Below, one piece after another: positions 45,590 to 55,734 of a stretch of DNA of 64,000 bases. Position 1 is the first letter of the stretch, and the number at the start of each line of letters is the position of its first letter. The position numbers and the translations under genes are program-made. Origin of the DNA: Ignavibacteria bacterium (lineage in GTDB: Bacteria > Bacteroidota > Ignavibacteria > Ignavibacteriales > SURF-24); contig JAAXKQ010000004.1 in the NCBI GenBank assembly GCA_025612245.1, positions 248,001 through 312,000 of the forward strand. Reading direction: 5' to 3'. The notes below the pieces were generated by a model. The model saw only the letters and a list, made by a program, of their open reading frames with translations, ran no database searches and had not been told where the DNA came from.

Positions 45590-46258
45590 TTAGGCTTTTT
45601 TCTTGCCTAAAAAAGATATTCTGTTTTCTTTTCCGCGGAAGATTCTGCCAAGATTTGCGCGGTGTGTATAAACTATAAGCAGACAGATTCCGATAGAGAA
45701 CGGGAGTACAACGTTATATCCCTGAATCTCTGCATGGAATACGTTTTCGCGGATAAATAAAATCAAAGGCACCGAAATAGCGCCCAGTATAGATCCGAGC
45801 GAAATGTACTTGGAAATAACTACAACAATAATAAAAACGCCGATTGCAAAGAGCATGTCTACGGTAATAATGGACATAAGCATTCCCAGTGCGGTAGCAA
45901 TGCCTTTTCCGCCCCTGAAGCCCGCAAAGATAGTCCAGATATGGCCGATAACGGCAGAAACACCTGCAATGATCTGGACTAAGGTAAAGTCGTCAAAAGG
46001 AGTTGCATTCTCGAACGGGAAATCGCCATAATGCAGCCTTGCTACAAGTACAACTGCAAGGGCGCCTTTAAGGGCGTCGAGCAGAATGACGAGGAGGCCG
46101 TATTTCCAACCCAAAACCCTGTAAACGTTAGTTCCTCCGGCATTACCGCTGCCGAAATTTCTGATGTCGATCCCTTTTACTAATTTACTGACGATTATAC
46201 TAGTCGGTATTGATCCGATCAGATAAGACAATAGTACAATTGTTGCTAAAAGATACAT
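45590..46258 (-). CDS. plsY: Acyl-phosphate:glycerol-3-phosphate acyltransferase
   Basis: 222 residues, integral inner-membrane protein with five helices. Acylates sn-1 of glycerol-3-phosphate from acyl phosphate. Motif 1 GSIPTS with NFGSGNAGGTNV, motif 2 GHIWTIFAGFRGGKGIATA, and motif 3 THRANLGRIFRGKENR are all present. It sits 151 bases after ispD, with the substrate-supplying gpsA next on the same strand. Confidence 0.96.
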   Translation of the reverse strand: MYLLATIVLLSYLIGSIPTSIIVSKLVKGIDIRNFGSGNAGGTNVYRVLGWKYGLLVILLDALKGALAVVLVARLHYGDFPFENATPFDDFTLVQIIAGVSAVIGHIWTIFAGFRGGKGIATALGMLMSIITVDMLFAIGVFIIVVVISKYISLGSILGAISVPLILFIRENVFHAEIQGYNVVLPFSIGICLLIVYTHRANLGRIFRGKENRISFLGKKKA

Positions 46259-46409
46259 ATCAATATACTTATATGGTTAGCTTCTAAAAAAATTATATAA
46301 ATAACGGCGTATAATATCAATATAAATTTCAATTATAGCCACTGTTAAATGAGCAAAATTTATATTTTAATCCACAAAAATGAATAATTATGTGCCGCTC
46401 AACACAAAA

Positions 46410-47090
46410 TTACAAAACCCCGCATAACTTTTCAAACAGTTCAAAGTCAGGTCTTGTAGTAATCTTAAAATTAAGGACGGAGCCTTCCACAATTTTCACC
46501 TTAAAACCCGCTCTGGTTACGAGCATGGATTCATCGGTGCCGTAAAAATTATTCAAAAAAGCGTCTTCAAGTGATTTTCTGATGATACCGTACTTAAAGA
46601 TTTGTGGAGTCTGAGCATAAAAGACCTCGTTTCTATCCAGGAAGGAAGAAACAAAATCCTGTCCTTTAAGCAAAGTATCGCGTGCCTTAATGCAAACGAG
46701 CACGCTATTAAACTGCCGGGCTTGTTTAATGGCTTCAGCCAGTATAGCCTGGCTCAAGAGGGGCCGAGCGGCATCGTGTACCGCAATCAGGTCCTCCTGG
46801 TCAGCCTTTATTGAGGTAATGGCATTAAAGACCGAGTCCTGTCTTTCTTTACCTCCGTTTACAAGAGATTTTAGCTTTGTAAACCGGTATTTGTCTGCAA
46901 GCTCATTTAAGAGTCCGAAATAATCGGGCTGAGCCGCAACAACAATTTCATCAATTGAATTTGACCTTTGAAAAATCTCAAGCGTATAGGCAATAAGTTC
47001 CTTCCCATGGATTTTCTGGTACTGTTTTGGAACCTCGCCCCCAAAGCGCTTTCCCTGCCCGCCGGCGGGTATAACGGCAATAGTCCTCAT
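46410..47090 (-). CDS. ispD: 2-C-methyl-D-erythritol 4-phosphate cytidylyltransferase
   Basis: 226 residues. Third step of the MEP isoprenoid pathway: joins CTP and methylerythritol phosphate. The CTP loop is [18 protein letters not shown], with [13 protein letters not shown]-type KARDTLL and FYAQTPQIF segments, and GTDES near the end. It overlaps the queA stop by 4 bases (ATGA), so queA-ispD are one transcript. Confidence 0.96.
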   Translation of the reverse strand: MRTIAVIPAGGQGKRFGGEVPKQYQKIHGKELIAYTLEIFQRSNSIDEIVVAAQPDYFGLLNELADKYRFTKLKSLVNGGKERQDSVFNAITSIKADQEDLIAVHDAARPLLSQAILAEAIKQARQFNSVLVCIKARDTLLKGQDFVSSFLDRNEVFYAQTPQIFKYGIIRKSLEDAFLNNFYGTDESMLVTRAGFKVKIVEGSVLNFKITTRPDFELFEKLCGVL

Positions 47091-48121
47091 AGTATCAGCA
47101 TCGCATCGCCATAACTTAAAAATCTGTAGCCTTCCTTCAGGGCTTTTTTATATGCCTTCATCACGAGGTCGTAACCCGCGAAAGCTGAAACGAGCATTAT
47201 AAGCGTAGATTCAGGTGAATGGAAGTTAGTTATTAGCTTTTGAACAATCTTGAAGTCATAAGGCGGAAAGATAAACTTATCCGTCCAGCCGTGGTTCGGT
47301 TTTACGAAGCCTTCAGCCGTAACGCTGCTTTCCAGGGCGCGCGTAGAGCTGGTGCCAGTGACGAAGACCCTGTGCTTGTTCTGAATTGCCTTGTTAATGG
47401 TTTCTGCCGACTGGGTTGAAATTTCGAAGTACTCAGAATCCATTTTATGTTTTGTCAGGTCTTCGACCTCAACTGGGCGGAATGTACCGAGTCCGATGTG
47501 CAGGACAACCGGAGCAATTTTAATTCCTTTTTTCTTTATTTTATCCAGGAGCTCTTCTGTATAATGGAGCCCTGCGGTCGGTGCGGCAACAGCGCCGTCG
47601 ATTTTTGCATAAACCGTTTGGTAGTTTTCCTTGTCTTCCGGAACGGGTTCTCTTTTAATGTACGGAGGCAGGGGAGTAAGTCCTATCTTTTCGACAGCCT
47701 TAAAGACGTTTCCTGGCTGGTTAAAGCGGACCGTACGGCCTCTGGAAGTAGTGTTATCAATAACTTCGCACCAGAGTTTATCGTTGAAATAAATCCTGTT
47801 GCCGATTCTTACCTTTCTGGCGGGATCGACAATAACATCCCAGATGCATTCTTCCTTGTTCAGTTCCCTTAATAAAAAGACCTCGATCTTGGCATTAGTC
47901 CTTTCTTTCTTTCCATATAAACGAGCCTGAATAACTTTTGTTTCATTTACAACCAGGACATCTCCTTTTTCCATGTAATCAATCACATTGGTGAACAGTT
48001 TGGATTCAATAGTCTGAGTTTCTCTGTCAATGACCATCAGTTTCGCGCTGTCTCTGGGTTCAACCGGAAATTTGGCTATTTGAGTCTTAGGTAAGTTGTA
48101 ATTAAAGTCCGATAGTTTCAT
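47087..48121 (-). CDS. queA: S-adenosylmethionine:tRNA ribosyltransferase-isomerase
   Basis: 344 residues. Builds epoxyqueuosine on tRNA from preQ1 and S-adenosylmethionine. The opening [19 protein letters not shown] and the later [28 protein letters not shown] and [12 protein letters not shown] are typical. The ATG follows AAGGAG. First gene of a two-gene unit with ispD. Confidence 0.96.
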   Translation of the reverse strand: MKLSDFNYNLPKTQIAKFPVEPRDSAKLMVIDRETQTIESKLFTNVIDYMEKGDVLVVNETKVIQARLYGKKERTNAKIEVFLLRELNKEECIWDVIVDPARKVRIGNRIYFNDKLWCEVIDNTTSRGRTVRFNQPGNVFKAVEKIGLTPLPPYIKREPVPEDKENYQTVYAKIDGAVAAPTAGLHYTEELLDKIKKKGIKIAPVVLHIGLGTFRPVEVEDLTKHKMDSEYFEISTQSAETINKAIQNKHRVFVTGTSSTRALESSVTAEGFVKPNHGWTDKFIFPPYDFKIVQKLITNFHSPESTLIMLVSAFAGYDLVMKAYKKALKEGYRFLSYGDAMLIL

Positions 48122-48164
48122 TTGGTCTCCTTACTATCATGAATAAAGCCAATTTAATAAGAAA

Positions 48165-48199
48165 GCAGCAGTCCCGGCCATTACTGCCCGGGCTGCTGC
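48165..48199 (-). terminator. Hairpin terminator after ppdK
   Basis: On the minus strand a long GCAGCAG-CCCGGG / CCGGG-CTGCTGC stem is followed by TTTCTTATT. It ends the ppdK transcript before queA. Confidence 0.65.
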
Positions 48200-48212
48200 C
48201 TCATCTGATCAT

Positions 48213-51200
48213 TTATTTTTTCTTGTTCGTTTTCTTAGCTGCTGTCTTGACGTTTCCTTTTCCAGCCTTTTTAGCAACTACGGCTTTCTTAGGAGCGGCC
48301 TTTGCCTGGGCAGCTTTCTTTGCGGCAGGTTTAGCTGCTGTCTTTACAGCTGCCTTCACAGCTGCCTTCACAGCTGCCTTTGCTGCCGGTTTGGCTGAAG
48401 CCTTGGCTGCAGTTTTAGCAGCAGTTTTAGCAGCAGTTTTAACTGCCGGCTTGGCTGCAGGTTTCTTGGCTGCTGCTTTTTTTGCAACCGGCTTTGCAGC
48501 CTTCTTTGCAGCTGTCTTTGCCACTGCCTTAACTGCCGGCTTTGCAGCAGTGACTGCCTTTGACTGCTGTTCCTTCAGTGCAGCTCTTGCAGCGGCAAGG
48601 CGTGCAATTGGAACTCTGAATGGTGAACAGCTTACATAGTTGAGACCTGCCCTGTGGCAGAATTCAACTGAAGCCGGATCGCCTCCGTGCTCGCCGCAGA
48701 TACCAACCTTAAGCTCAGGTCTTACTGAACGGCCTTTCTGCGTGCCGATCTCAACCAGCTGTCCGACACCTTCAACGTCAATTGAGATGAAAGGATCAAT
48801 CGGGAGGATTTCCTTCTCAACGTAAAGAGGCAGGAACTTGCCGGCGTCATCTCTTGAAAGACCGAATGTGGTCTGTGTAAGGTCGTTGGTTCCAAAGCTG
48901 AAGAACTGAGCGCGTTCTGCAATCTTGTCTGCTGTTACGGCAGCTCTCGGCAGCTCGATCATGGTTCCTACCAGAAAATCGATCTTTACGCCCTTCTCCT
49001 TCATGACTTCAGCTGCAACCCTTCTTACGATCTCTTCCTGGAGCTTCAGTTCTTCAACTGTGCTTACAAGAGGAATCATAATTTCAGGCTTAACCTTGAT
49101 CTTCTTCTTTGAAACGTTGCATGCGGCTTCGAAGATTGCCCTTGCCTGCATTTCAGTGATTTCAGGATAGCTGATGCCAAGGCGGCAGCCCCTGAAGCCG
49201 AGCATCGGGTTGAATTCCTTGAGGGATTCCATCTTATCGATTACTCTTTGAGCAGGTACATTCAGTGCATTTGCAACTTCCTGGATCTCATCAGCTTCGT
49301 GAGGCAGGAATTCATGCAAAGGAGGATCCAGTGTTCTGATTGTAGCTGGTCTTCCGCCCATTGCAAGGAAGAGTCCCTTGAAGTCGTCTCTCTGGTAAGG
49401 GAGCAGTTTTGCGAGAGCAGCCTGTCTTTCCTCGTGAGTCTCGGCAAGGATCATTTCTCTTACGGAAAGGATTCTGTTTTCGCCGAAGAACATGTGTTCC
49501 GTGCGGCAGAGGCCTATGCCTTCGGCTCCGAAAGCAATTGCATTCTGTGCCTGGTCGGGCTGGTCGGCATTGGTTCTGATGCCAAGGCGTCTGACCTTGT
49601 CGGCCCATGTCATAAGGTCGTTATATGTCTTAAATACGGGAGACTCCTGTGGCTTCATGGTCTTTGTAATAAGGACCTGAACAACCTCTGAAGGCTTGGT
49701 CTCTAGCTGTCCAACAATAACCTCACCCGTAGAGCCGTCGATTGAGATATATTCGCCCCTGTTGATAATGGCGTCTTTGCCTGCAACCCTGATGGTTCCT
49801 GCGGCGTAGTTAATAAGGAGGTTACCGCAGCCGGCAACGCAAACCTTGCCCATCTGGCGTGCAACCAGTGCAGCGTGTGAAGTCATACCGCCTCTGGCAG
49901 TAAGAATACCAACTGCAGCGTTCATGCCTTTGATATCTTCAGGAGAGGTTTCAATTCTTACCAGTACTACTTTTTCGCCCTTTGCGGCTTCTTCTTCGGC
50001 TTCCTCGGCCGAGAAGACTACTCTTCCTGAAGCAGCGCCCGGGCCTGCGTTCAGGCCTTTTGCAATCAGTCTGCCTTCGTCAATAGCTTTTTTCTTTTCC
50101 TTTGCGTCGAAGATTGGTCTTAAGAGCTGGTTGAGCTGGTCGGGTTCAATTCTCATTAAAGCTTCTTCGCGGGAAATGAGTCTTTCTTTAACCATGTCGT
50201 ACGCAATTTTAATAGCGGCAAAGCCGGTTCTTTTTCCAACGCGGCACTGAAGCATCCAGAGCTTGCCCTGCTGAATGGTGAACTCGATATCCATCATGTC
50301 TTTGTAATGTTTTTCGAGTGTCTTTCTGATATCGTTAAGCTGCTTGTAGATCTTGGGGTTGTCTTCCTTTAATTTAGCAATTGGAAGCGGTGTACGCACG
50401 CCGGCAACCACGTCTTCGCCCTGAGCGTTGAAAAGATATTCACCGTAGAAGACGTTATCGCCACTGGCGGCATCCCTTGTAAAGGCAACGCCTGTACCGG
50501 AATCTTCGCCCATGTTGCCGAAAACCATTGACTGTACGTTTACGGCTGTACCCCAGTCGGCAGGGATGTCATTCAGCTTTCTGTAAATAATAGCCCTTTC
50601 GTTCATCCAGGAGCCGAATACTGCGCCGATTGCGCCCCAGAGCTGAATCATAGGGTCGTCGGGGAAGCTGTTGCCGGTTTTTGCGAGGATTTCAGCCTTG
50701 AATTCCTGAACCAGTTCCTTGAGGTGTTCTGCAGTCAGGTCGGTATCTTTTGTGATGTTGTTCTCATGTTTTTTCCTGTCGAGAATTACTTCGAAAGGAT
50801 CGAGTTCATGTTTTTCGACCGGTTTAAGGCCTAAGACAACGTCGCCGTACATCTGAACAAATCTTCTGTAGGAGTCGTAAGCAAATCTCGGGTTGTTTGT
50901 CTTGGCAATAAGTCCTTCGACAGTAGTGTCGTTCAGTCCGAGGTTTAAGATAGTATCCATCATGCCAGGCATTGAAGCTCTGGCGCCGCTTCTAACAGAA
51001 ACCAAAAGCGGGTTCTTGGGGTCGCCGAACTTAGCACCCATTTCCTTCTCAACTTTCTTGAGTGCGTCGAGAACATGTTTCTGAAGTTCAGCCGGGTACT
51101 TTTTCTTGTTGTCGTAGTAATAGGTACATACGTCAGTGGTGATTGTAAAGCCAGCTGGCACAGGCAGTCCGATGTTAACCATCTCGGCCAGGTTTGCACC

Positions 51201-51287
51201 CTTACCGCCGAGAAGATTCTTCATGTCTGCTCTTCCTTCAGCTTTTCCGGCACCAAAGAAATAAACATACTTTGGGGTCTTAGCCAT
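48213..51287 (-). CDS. ppdK: Pyruvate phosphate dikinase with Ala/Lys-rich tail
   Basis: 1024 residues. Interconverts pyruvate, ATP and phosphate with phosphoenolpyruvate, AMP and pyrophosphate. The core (about 1-909) is complete: N-terminal ATP-grasp, swivelling-domain catalytic H471 ([15 protein letters not shown]), PEP barrel with SFGTNDLTQ, and C864 in [12 protein letters not shown] tail of 115 residues (910-1024) then follows that no standard dikinase has: about 47 Ala and 36 Lys, in AAK, KTAAK and KAAVK units like histone H1 tails. It is encoded in the same uninterrupted frame. Strong ribosome site (GGAGGAAAATTAATG). Single gene. Confidence 0.96.
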   Translation of the reverse strand: MAKTPKYVYFFGAGKAEGRADMKNLLGGKGANLAEMVNIGLPVPAGFTITTDVCTYYYDNKKKYPAELQKHVLDALKKVEKEMGAKFGDPKNPLLVSVRSGARASMPGMMDTILNLGLNDTTVEGLIAKTNNPRFAYDSYRRFVQMYGDVVLGLKPVEKHELDPFEVILDRKKHENNITKDTDLTAEHLKELVQEFKAEILAKTGNSFPDDPMIQLWGAIGAVFGSWMNERAIIYRKLNDIPADWGTAVNVQSMVFGNMGEDSGTGVAFTRDAASGDNVFYGEYLFNAQGEDVVAGVRTPLPIAKLKEDNPKIYKQLNDIRKTLEKHYKDMMDIEFTIQQGKLWMLQCRVGKRTGFAAIKIAYDMVKERLISREEALMRIEPDQLNQLLRPIFDAKEKKKAIDEGRLIAKGLNAGPGAASGRVVFSAEEAEEEAAKGEKVVLVRIETSPEDIKGMNAAVGILTARGGMTSHAALVARQMGKVCVAGCGNLLINYAAGTIRVAGKDAIINRGEYISIDGSTGEVIVGQLETKPSEVVQVLITKTMKPQESPVFKTYNDLMTWADKVRRLGIRTNADQPDQAQNAIAFGAEGIGLCRTEHMFFGENRILSVREMILAETHEERQAALAKLLPYQRDDFKGLFLAMGGRPATIRTLDPPLHEFLPHEADEIQEVANALNVPAQRVIDKMESLKEFNPMLGFRGCRLGISYPEITEMQARAIFEAACNVSKKKIKVKPEIMIPLVSTVEELKLQEEIVRRVAAEVMKEKGVKIDFLVGTMIELPRAAVTADKIAERAQFFSFGTNDLTQTTFGLSRDDAGKFLPLYVEKEILPIDPFISIDVEGVGQLVEIGTQKGRSVRPELKVGICGEHGGDPASVEFCHRAGLNYVSCSPFRVPIARLAAARAALKEQQSKAVTAAKPAVKAVAKTAAKKAAKPVAKKAAAKKPAAKPAVKTAAKTAAKTAAKASAKPAAKAAVKAAVKAAVKTAAKPAAKKAAQAKAAPKKAVVAKKAGKGNVKTAAKKTNKKK
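48216..48560 (-). repeat. Coding tandem repeats of the ppdK Ala/Lys tail
   Basis: This part of ppdK holds short tandem coding repeats, including a CAGCTGCCTTCA-type 12-base unit near 48348-48381 and a GCAGTTTTAGCA-type unit near 48409-48440. They explain the AAVK and KTAA amino-acid repeats and point to growth by slippage. Confidence 0.75.
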
Positions 51288-51504
51288 TAATTTTCCTCCA
51301 TTAATTATTAAAAATACATAACCTATTGACGGTGTCAGTTAGATTATATTAGTACAGTTATTTACGATACCGCCCCGGCCCTTTTTCTTTTCCGGAAACC
51401 CAGGGCAATTTAGGACCTCTGTACTGCAGTTAAAAACAGCACAAGTAAGAAAAAAATCTGAACAGGTAATTTAAACCGCAATTATAATTTTACAAACTTT
51501 ATTG

Positions 51505-52551
51505 CTAAACTTCTATTTTATTCAGAAGGAATTCTTCAAATTCTGCCCTGTTTTCAATGTCCATTTCGATCTTGAGATAATAAATATCGATGTCATCCAG
51601 TTCTTTGCTGAAGCGGGAAAGCTTAACTGCATCCTTCTGTGTTGTAATGACAGAATGAGAGTTGGTTGAATAAAAAGCCTTCCTGATGGACTGAACGTCC
51701 TTAAGAGTATAATCCTTATGATCCTTAAAGATGAGTTGGTTTTCAGTGTCTATATTGGACTGCCGCAATATGTTCAAGAAAGACTGCGGGTTTGCAATTC
51801 CGCTGATGACCAGGCTCTTCTGCCCTCTGAAATCCTGCACGTCATAAAAGCTGTGGCTTTTTACGTCAAAGAGTCCTGCGGCCCTGTAAAAAGCGTTAAA
51901 TATTTTTTTCTTGTCGAAATATCCCCTCAGCTGCGGCGGTAAAAAACCGATTGAGGAGAATTTCCTGTTGATGATAACTGCGTCGGCACGCCTGATGGCA
52001 GAGAACGGCTCGCGCATGAGTCCTACGGGTAAAAGGTTTTGGTCCATGCCTCCGGCCTTAAGGAGGAAGCTGTTGTCGAAGACCAGTATATCCAGGTCCC
52101 TGTGAATCCACCTGTGCTGGAAAGCGTCGTCGAGAACGATTACCTCGACGTCTGTATCGCGGAGCATCTGCCGGGCGCCTTCGACCCTTTTTTCGCTAAC
52201 GGCAGCAGGCACGCTGCATTCCATTGCTGTCAGGTAAATTTCGTCGCCGCAGGCCCTTACTTCTGTCTGTATGTTACTTCCTTCGGAGACGAGCCTGTAG
52301 CCTTTGGAATTTCTTCCGTAGCCGCGGCTAAGTACGCCGACTTTTCTGCCGGCTTTTTTCAGTATGTCTGTAGTGAGAATTACGGCCGGAGTTTTTCCGG
52401 ATCCGCCCACGGTAATGTTACCGATAGATATTACCTTTGCATCAACTCTTTGAGATTTGTATATCCCCCTGTCGAAAAGGTAGTTTCTAAGGCAGATGGC
52501 CCACCTGTAGAGAGGGGTCAGGGGAAATAAAATAATTCTTAAAAACAGCAT
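51505..52551 (-). CDS. lpxK: Tetraacyldisaccharide 4'-kinase
   Basis: 348 residues. Phosphorylates the lipid A disaccharide at the 4' position, at the inner-membrane surface. Walker A is in ISIGNITVGGSGKTPAVILT (near 45-60), followed by the family segments VLSRGYGRNSKGY and VIVLDDAFQHRWIHRDLDI. Its ATG overlaps the DUF374 stop by one base (TGATG), so translation is coupled. Last gene of the long minus-strand run. Confidence 0.95.
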   Translation of the reverse strand: MLFLRIILFPLTPLYRWAICLRNYLFDRGIYKSQRVDAKVISIGNITVGGSGKTPAVILTTDILKKAGRKVGVLSRGYGRNSKGYRLVSEGSNIQTEVRACGDEIYLTAMECSVPAAVSEKRVEGARQMLRDTDVEVIVLDDAFQHRWIHRDLDILVFDNSFLLKAGGMDQNLLPVGLMREPFSAIRRADAVIINRKFSSIGFLPPQLRGYFDKKKIFNAFYRAAGLFDVKSHSFYDVQDFRGQKSLVISGIANPQSFLNILRQSNIDTENQLIFKDHKDYTLKDVQSIRKAFYSTNSHSVITTQKDAVKLSRFSKELDDIDIYYLKIEMDIENRAEFEEFLLNKIEV

Positions 52552-53207
52552 CAGAATATCCCTGCTTCTTTCTGTAATTCGTTTAGCTTATGTTCACATT
52601 CTTCAATGAGTTTCGATGTTTCCTCATAGCTCAGTTCTTCATGAAGGCAGACCGGGTCAGAAAAAACAAGGTTTACAGTTGTAAAAAACTTCGGCACTTC
52701 AAACTGATCCCAGCTCTTCAGTGTTCTTTTTTCCTTAATGCCCACTCCTAAAAGTATGAGCGGAATGCCGGCTTTTCTTGCCACAACAACCGCTCCGGCT
52801 TTCATCTTATGGTATGGGCCCTTGGGGCCGTCGGGTGTAATGGCAATCGGGCGGCCCGAGGCTGCCATGTCCAGCAGCATTCTTAAGGCCAGGCTCCCGC
52901 CGTCGTTACTTGAACCCCTGACTACCCTGTAGTTCCACCTGGAAAGGACTTTCTCCAGCAAAGCGCCGTCTTTACTTTTGCTCACCAGGGCAGAGAAGTT
53001 GTGATTTCTGCTAATGTACCAGGGCACAAGCATTGAGCCGTGCCAGAAGGCAACTACAAAGTTTTTATTTTCCTTCAAAAGACGCTCCAGGCATTCTCTA
53101 TTTCTGGAATTAATTTTCAGCGTCTTCAGGAGTAGTGAAATTCCGGAGAAAAGGAAATAGTTGCCAAGAAATCTCAGCAAGTCCTGTCCAAGTTTTTTCA
53201 GCTTCAT
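52551..53207 (-). CDS. DUF374 lysophospholipid acyltransferase-like protein
   Basis: 218 residues. An LPLAT-type fold of the DUF374 group: N-terminal hydrophobic helix, then FVVAFWHGSMLVPWYISRN (acyltransferase His in the position of the HX4D motif), SKSKDG, ITPDGPKGPYH and AGIPLILLGVGI. The neighbours lpxB and lpxK suggest it acylates lipid A or a precursor, perhaps in place of a late acyltransferase such as LpxL. That is an inference from position. Confidence 0.85.
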   Translation of the reverse strand: MKLKKLGQDLLRFLGNYFLFSGISLLLKTLKINSRNRECLERLLKENKNFVVAFWHGSMLVPWYISRNHNFSALVSKSKDGALLEKVLSRWNYRVVRGSSNDGGSLALRMLLDMAASGRPIAITPDGPKGPYHKMKAGAVVVARKAGIPLILLGVGIKEKRTLKSWDQFEVPKFFTTVNLVFSDPVCLHEELSYEETSKLIEECEHKLNELQKEAGIF

Positions 53208-53242
53208 CTGGTAAATTTAATTATCCGGTTAATTGTTTTTTC

Positions 53243-54376
53243 TTAGCTCATGTACCCAAGTACAATTTCGGCGCATCTTTTTGAAACGCCCGTAATACCG
53301 AGTCTTTTTTGTAAAGCCCTTAGCCTGTCTTTCATCGAGCTGTAGTGCTCTTCGTCGGATAAGACAGCCTTGCAGGCAGAAACGATCTTTTCTTTGTTTA
53401 CCTCATTTTGTATCAGCTCTTCAACAATTTTATCGCCGGCGATAATGTTCACAAGACTTATCTTGTCTATTGAGATCAGGCTTTTGCCGATCAGATAAGT
53501 CAGGTAGCTGGTTGCATAAACAACCACCATTGGAAGCTCGAACAGTGCCGCCTCAAGCGTCGAAGTCCCGGATTTAATAATTCCGAATCTCGCATACCTG
53601 AAAAGGTCATACGTATGATCCTTTACGACCTTAAAGCTTGCCCCCGCCGGGGCAAGCTGCCTGAAGATATCTTCATCAATATTTGCAGAACATGCTACAA
53701 CGGTCTGAAGGTTAAACTTTTCTGAGACTTCAGCGGCGGCCAAAATTACTTCAGGGAATATTCTTTTTATTTCCTGGAGCCGGCTGCCCGGAAGCACCAG
53801 CAGTATATCCTTCGTTCTGTCGAGCGCAAAGAGCTCATAGAGCCCGTCTTTCGTTAGATATTTATACCTTTCAATTTGTTCCAGAAGGGGATGTCCAACG
53901 TACTCGACGTTAATGCCCTTATCCCGAAAGAACTTCTCCTCGAAAGGCAGGATAACAATCATCTCGTCGACGACTTTTTTTATCTTCCTGAGCCTTCCTT
54001 TTCCCCAGGCCCAAACCTGTGGGGAGATGTAGTAAATAACCTTAAGTCCCATGGCTTTTAATTTTTTTGCAATGCTCAGGTTAAAGCCCGGGTAGTCTAT
54101 TAGAACAACTGTATTTATGTCTTTTGTTTTAACTTCTTCAATTAAGCGCGCCTGGACCTTTCTAATAAAAGGCAGGTGGCGTACGACCTCGGCAAATCCG
54201 AGGAAGGCCATTTGATTTATATGAAACAGTATATTCATTCCCTCGGCCTGCATTCTGCTTCCGCCGATGCCGGAGATGGCGACCTCCGGATTGAGTCTTT
54301 TAATTTCCCTTACCAGTGAAGCCCCGTGCATGTCACCCGAGGCTTCTCCTGCTACGATAAGCAAGTTTTTTGTCAA
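53243..54376 (-). CDS. lpxB: Lipid-A-disaccharide synthase
   Basis: 377 residues. Condenses UDP-diacylglucosamine with lipid X. GT19 landmarks: LIVAGEASGDMHGASL at the N-terminus, YYISPQVWAWGKGRLRKI, LPFEEKFF, YVGHPL, and GIIKSGTSTLEAAL. The start is TTG at 54374-54376, overlapping the stop of the previous gene (TTGA). No ATG fits because the conserved motif begins at residue 5. It belongs to the run ending with lpxK. Confidence 0.96.
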   Translation of the reverse strand: MTKNLLIVAGEASGDMHGASLVREIKRLNPEVAISGIGGSRMQAEGMNILFHINQMAFLGFAEVVRHLPFIRKVQARLIEEVKTKDINTVVLIDYPGFNLSIAKKLKAMGLKVIYYISPQVWAWGKGRLRKIKKVVDEMIVILPFEEKFFRDKGINVEYVGHPLLEQIERYKYLTKDGLYELFALDRTKDILLVLPGSRLQEIKRIFPEVILAAAEVSEKFNLQTVVACSANIDEDIFRQLAPAGASFKVVKDHTYDLFRYARFGIIKSGTSTLEAALFELPMVVVYATSYLTYLIGKSLISIDKISLVNIIAGDKIVEELIQNEVNKEKIVSACKAVLSDEEHYSSMKDRLRALQKRLGITGVSKRCAEIVLGYMS

Positions 54377-54960
54377 TATCTGCTCACGAACCAGATTATG
54401 ATAATAGTCAGTGAAACTATGCTGAATGCCTGAAGTGTTCTTCTTTCAGACTTCAATCCTGCCGCAATGTCGTATCTGGGCTGAGTTACCTGGTTGTTCT
54501 TATAAGCCGTCAGCCTGGGCAGGAATCGCGGTACGTTGCGGTAGTATTCCTCGTACTGAGCTCCGAAGGCTTTTTTCAGGTAACCTTCCTCTTCGTTGAT
54601 AATAAACTTGTACTGCAGGTAAAAGAAAACAAATGCCGCAACCTGCAGGTAAGGGAAGAGTGCCATGGACATAATGCCGATTCCCATGTAAAGGAGGATG
54701 TTTCCGACATACAGCGGGTTTCTTACGTGGGCAAAGGGTCCGCTTATGACCAGGTAAGTCCCTCCAACAGAGCCCGTAGTTCTGGTTTCGCTGCCCGCAT
54801 AGCTAACGCCCCAGAGGCGTATCATTTCGCCTGAGACTGCCACGAGCAATCCGATTATGATGCTGTAGATGTTTGGAGCCCTGAATAATAACATTAGAAC
54901 CAGAAACGGAATTGGAGTGTAGCTTCTGTACTTAAAAATTTTTGCCTGAATGCTGCTCAT
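54373..54960 (-). CDS. ICMT-like membrane methyltransferase
   Basis: 195 residues, four or five membrane helices. Belongs to the isoprenylcysteine carboxyl methyltransferase / phospholipid methyltransferase-like group: VSGEMIRLWGVSYAGSE, the SAM-site segment GPFAHVRNPLYVGNILLYMG, and NEEEGYLKKAFGAQYEEYYRNVPRF. The substrate is unknown; in this lipid A run a lipid is plausible. Overlaps lpxB by 4 bases. Confidence 0.85.
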   Translation of the reverse strand: MSSIQAKIFKYRSYTPIPFLVLMLLFRAPNIYSIIIGLLVAVSGEMIRLWGVSYAGSETRTTGSVGGTYLVISGPFAHVRNPLYVGNILLYMGIGIMSMALFPYLQVAAFVFFYLQYKFIINEEEGYLKKAFGAQYEEYYRNVPRFLPRLTAYKNNQVTQPRYDIAAGLKSERRTLQAFSIVSLTIIIIWFVSRY

Positions 54961-54994
54961 TTATTTCACTTATCCTGTTTTATTGATGAATAAA

Positions 54995-55726
54995 TTATCC
55001 CTGCTTGAACACTTCAAATCTCTTCAGTTCAGCCTGGTACTTTTTCTTTAAACGTTTCTTAATTTTCAGCTCCTCCAGCTTTTTGCTGACATCGTTGAAG
55101 CTGCTGAAGGGGAAATAAGTAATCCTGTTAATTTCGCAATACCTTAAGAGCGAGGCCTTTGCAAAAATGAAGTCACAGTATTCAACGGGGCACTTATCGG
55201 AATACCCGTCGCCGATATAGATTATATAGTCATCGTCGCTGCAGTTAGTCAGTATGTGATTTCTTTTGCAGTTGCCGCAGAAGCGGCAATGTTCGTCGCC
55301 GTAAGGGAAAATGGGCTTAAGCCTTCCTTCGTCATTTATTTCCGCTCTATTGCAGAAGACCTCAAGAGAGGCCAGGCCTTCGCGCTCAAAGATCCTTTTA
55401 ATATAAAGGTCGAACCCGTCGCTCAAAACGCGGATCTCGAAGCCGTTGCTCCGGCAGTATTCCACGAAGTCTTTGAAAGTAGGATCCAGTTCAATTCCTT
55501 CGAGAAACTTCAGGAAGGCGTCAAAGTCCAGTGTCTTGATGGTATCGAACATCAGGAACCAGGATTCCGGCGAAGTAATTTTTTCATCAATCCAGTCCTG
55601 CACGATTTCACGGATCCTAAGCGGGTCGCCGAATGTATTGACGAAAGCCTCACCAACGTCCTTAGTGGTAATGGTGCCGTCAAAATCTATGAATATCTTA
55701 AAAACCTTGTCTTTTCTTGTATCCAA
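54995..55726 (-). CDS. HAD-IB phosphatase, MtnX/PSP-like
   Basis: 243 residues with a TTG start at 55724-55726, supported by AGGA six bases upstream. HAD motif I is FIDFDGTIT (both Asp present), motif II is LSDGF (Ser), and motif III/IV is IGDGYSDKC. An inserted CRFCGNCKRNHI segment between the caps resembles the cysteine-containing insert of MtnX-like phosphatases. A role in methionine salvage is not supported by neighbours. The substrate is unknown. It starts 8 bases after the stop of the secreted protein gene. Confidence 0.85.
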   Translation of the reverse strand: MDTRKDKVFKIFIDFDGTITTKDVGEAFVNTFGDPLRIREIVQDWIDEKITSPESWFLMFDTIKTLDFDAFLKFLEGIELDPTFKDFVEYCRSNGFEIRVLSDGFDLYIKRIFEREGLASLEVFCNRAEINDEGRLKPIFPYGDEHCRFCGNCKRNHILTNCSDDDYIIYIGDGYSDKCPVEYCDFIFAKASLLRYCEINRITYFPFSSFNDVSKKLEELKIKKRLKKKYQAELKRFEVFKQG

Positions 55727-55734
55727 TAAAAGTC

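Noticed and set aside
48216-48560. Separate histone-like gene behind ppdK
   Set aside because: The tail is in the same frame with no stop and no ribosome site or start between it and the core.
48139-48639. 166-residue plus-strand frame rich in Ala, Phe and Leu
   Set aside because: Exact antisense of the repetitive Ala/Lys tail of ppdK; its composition is a by-product of that.
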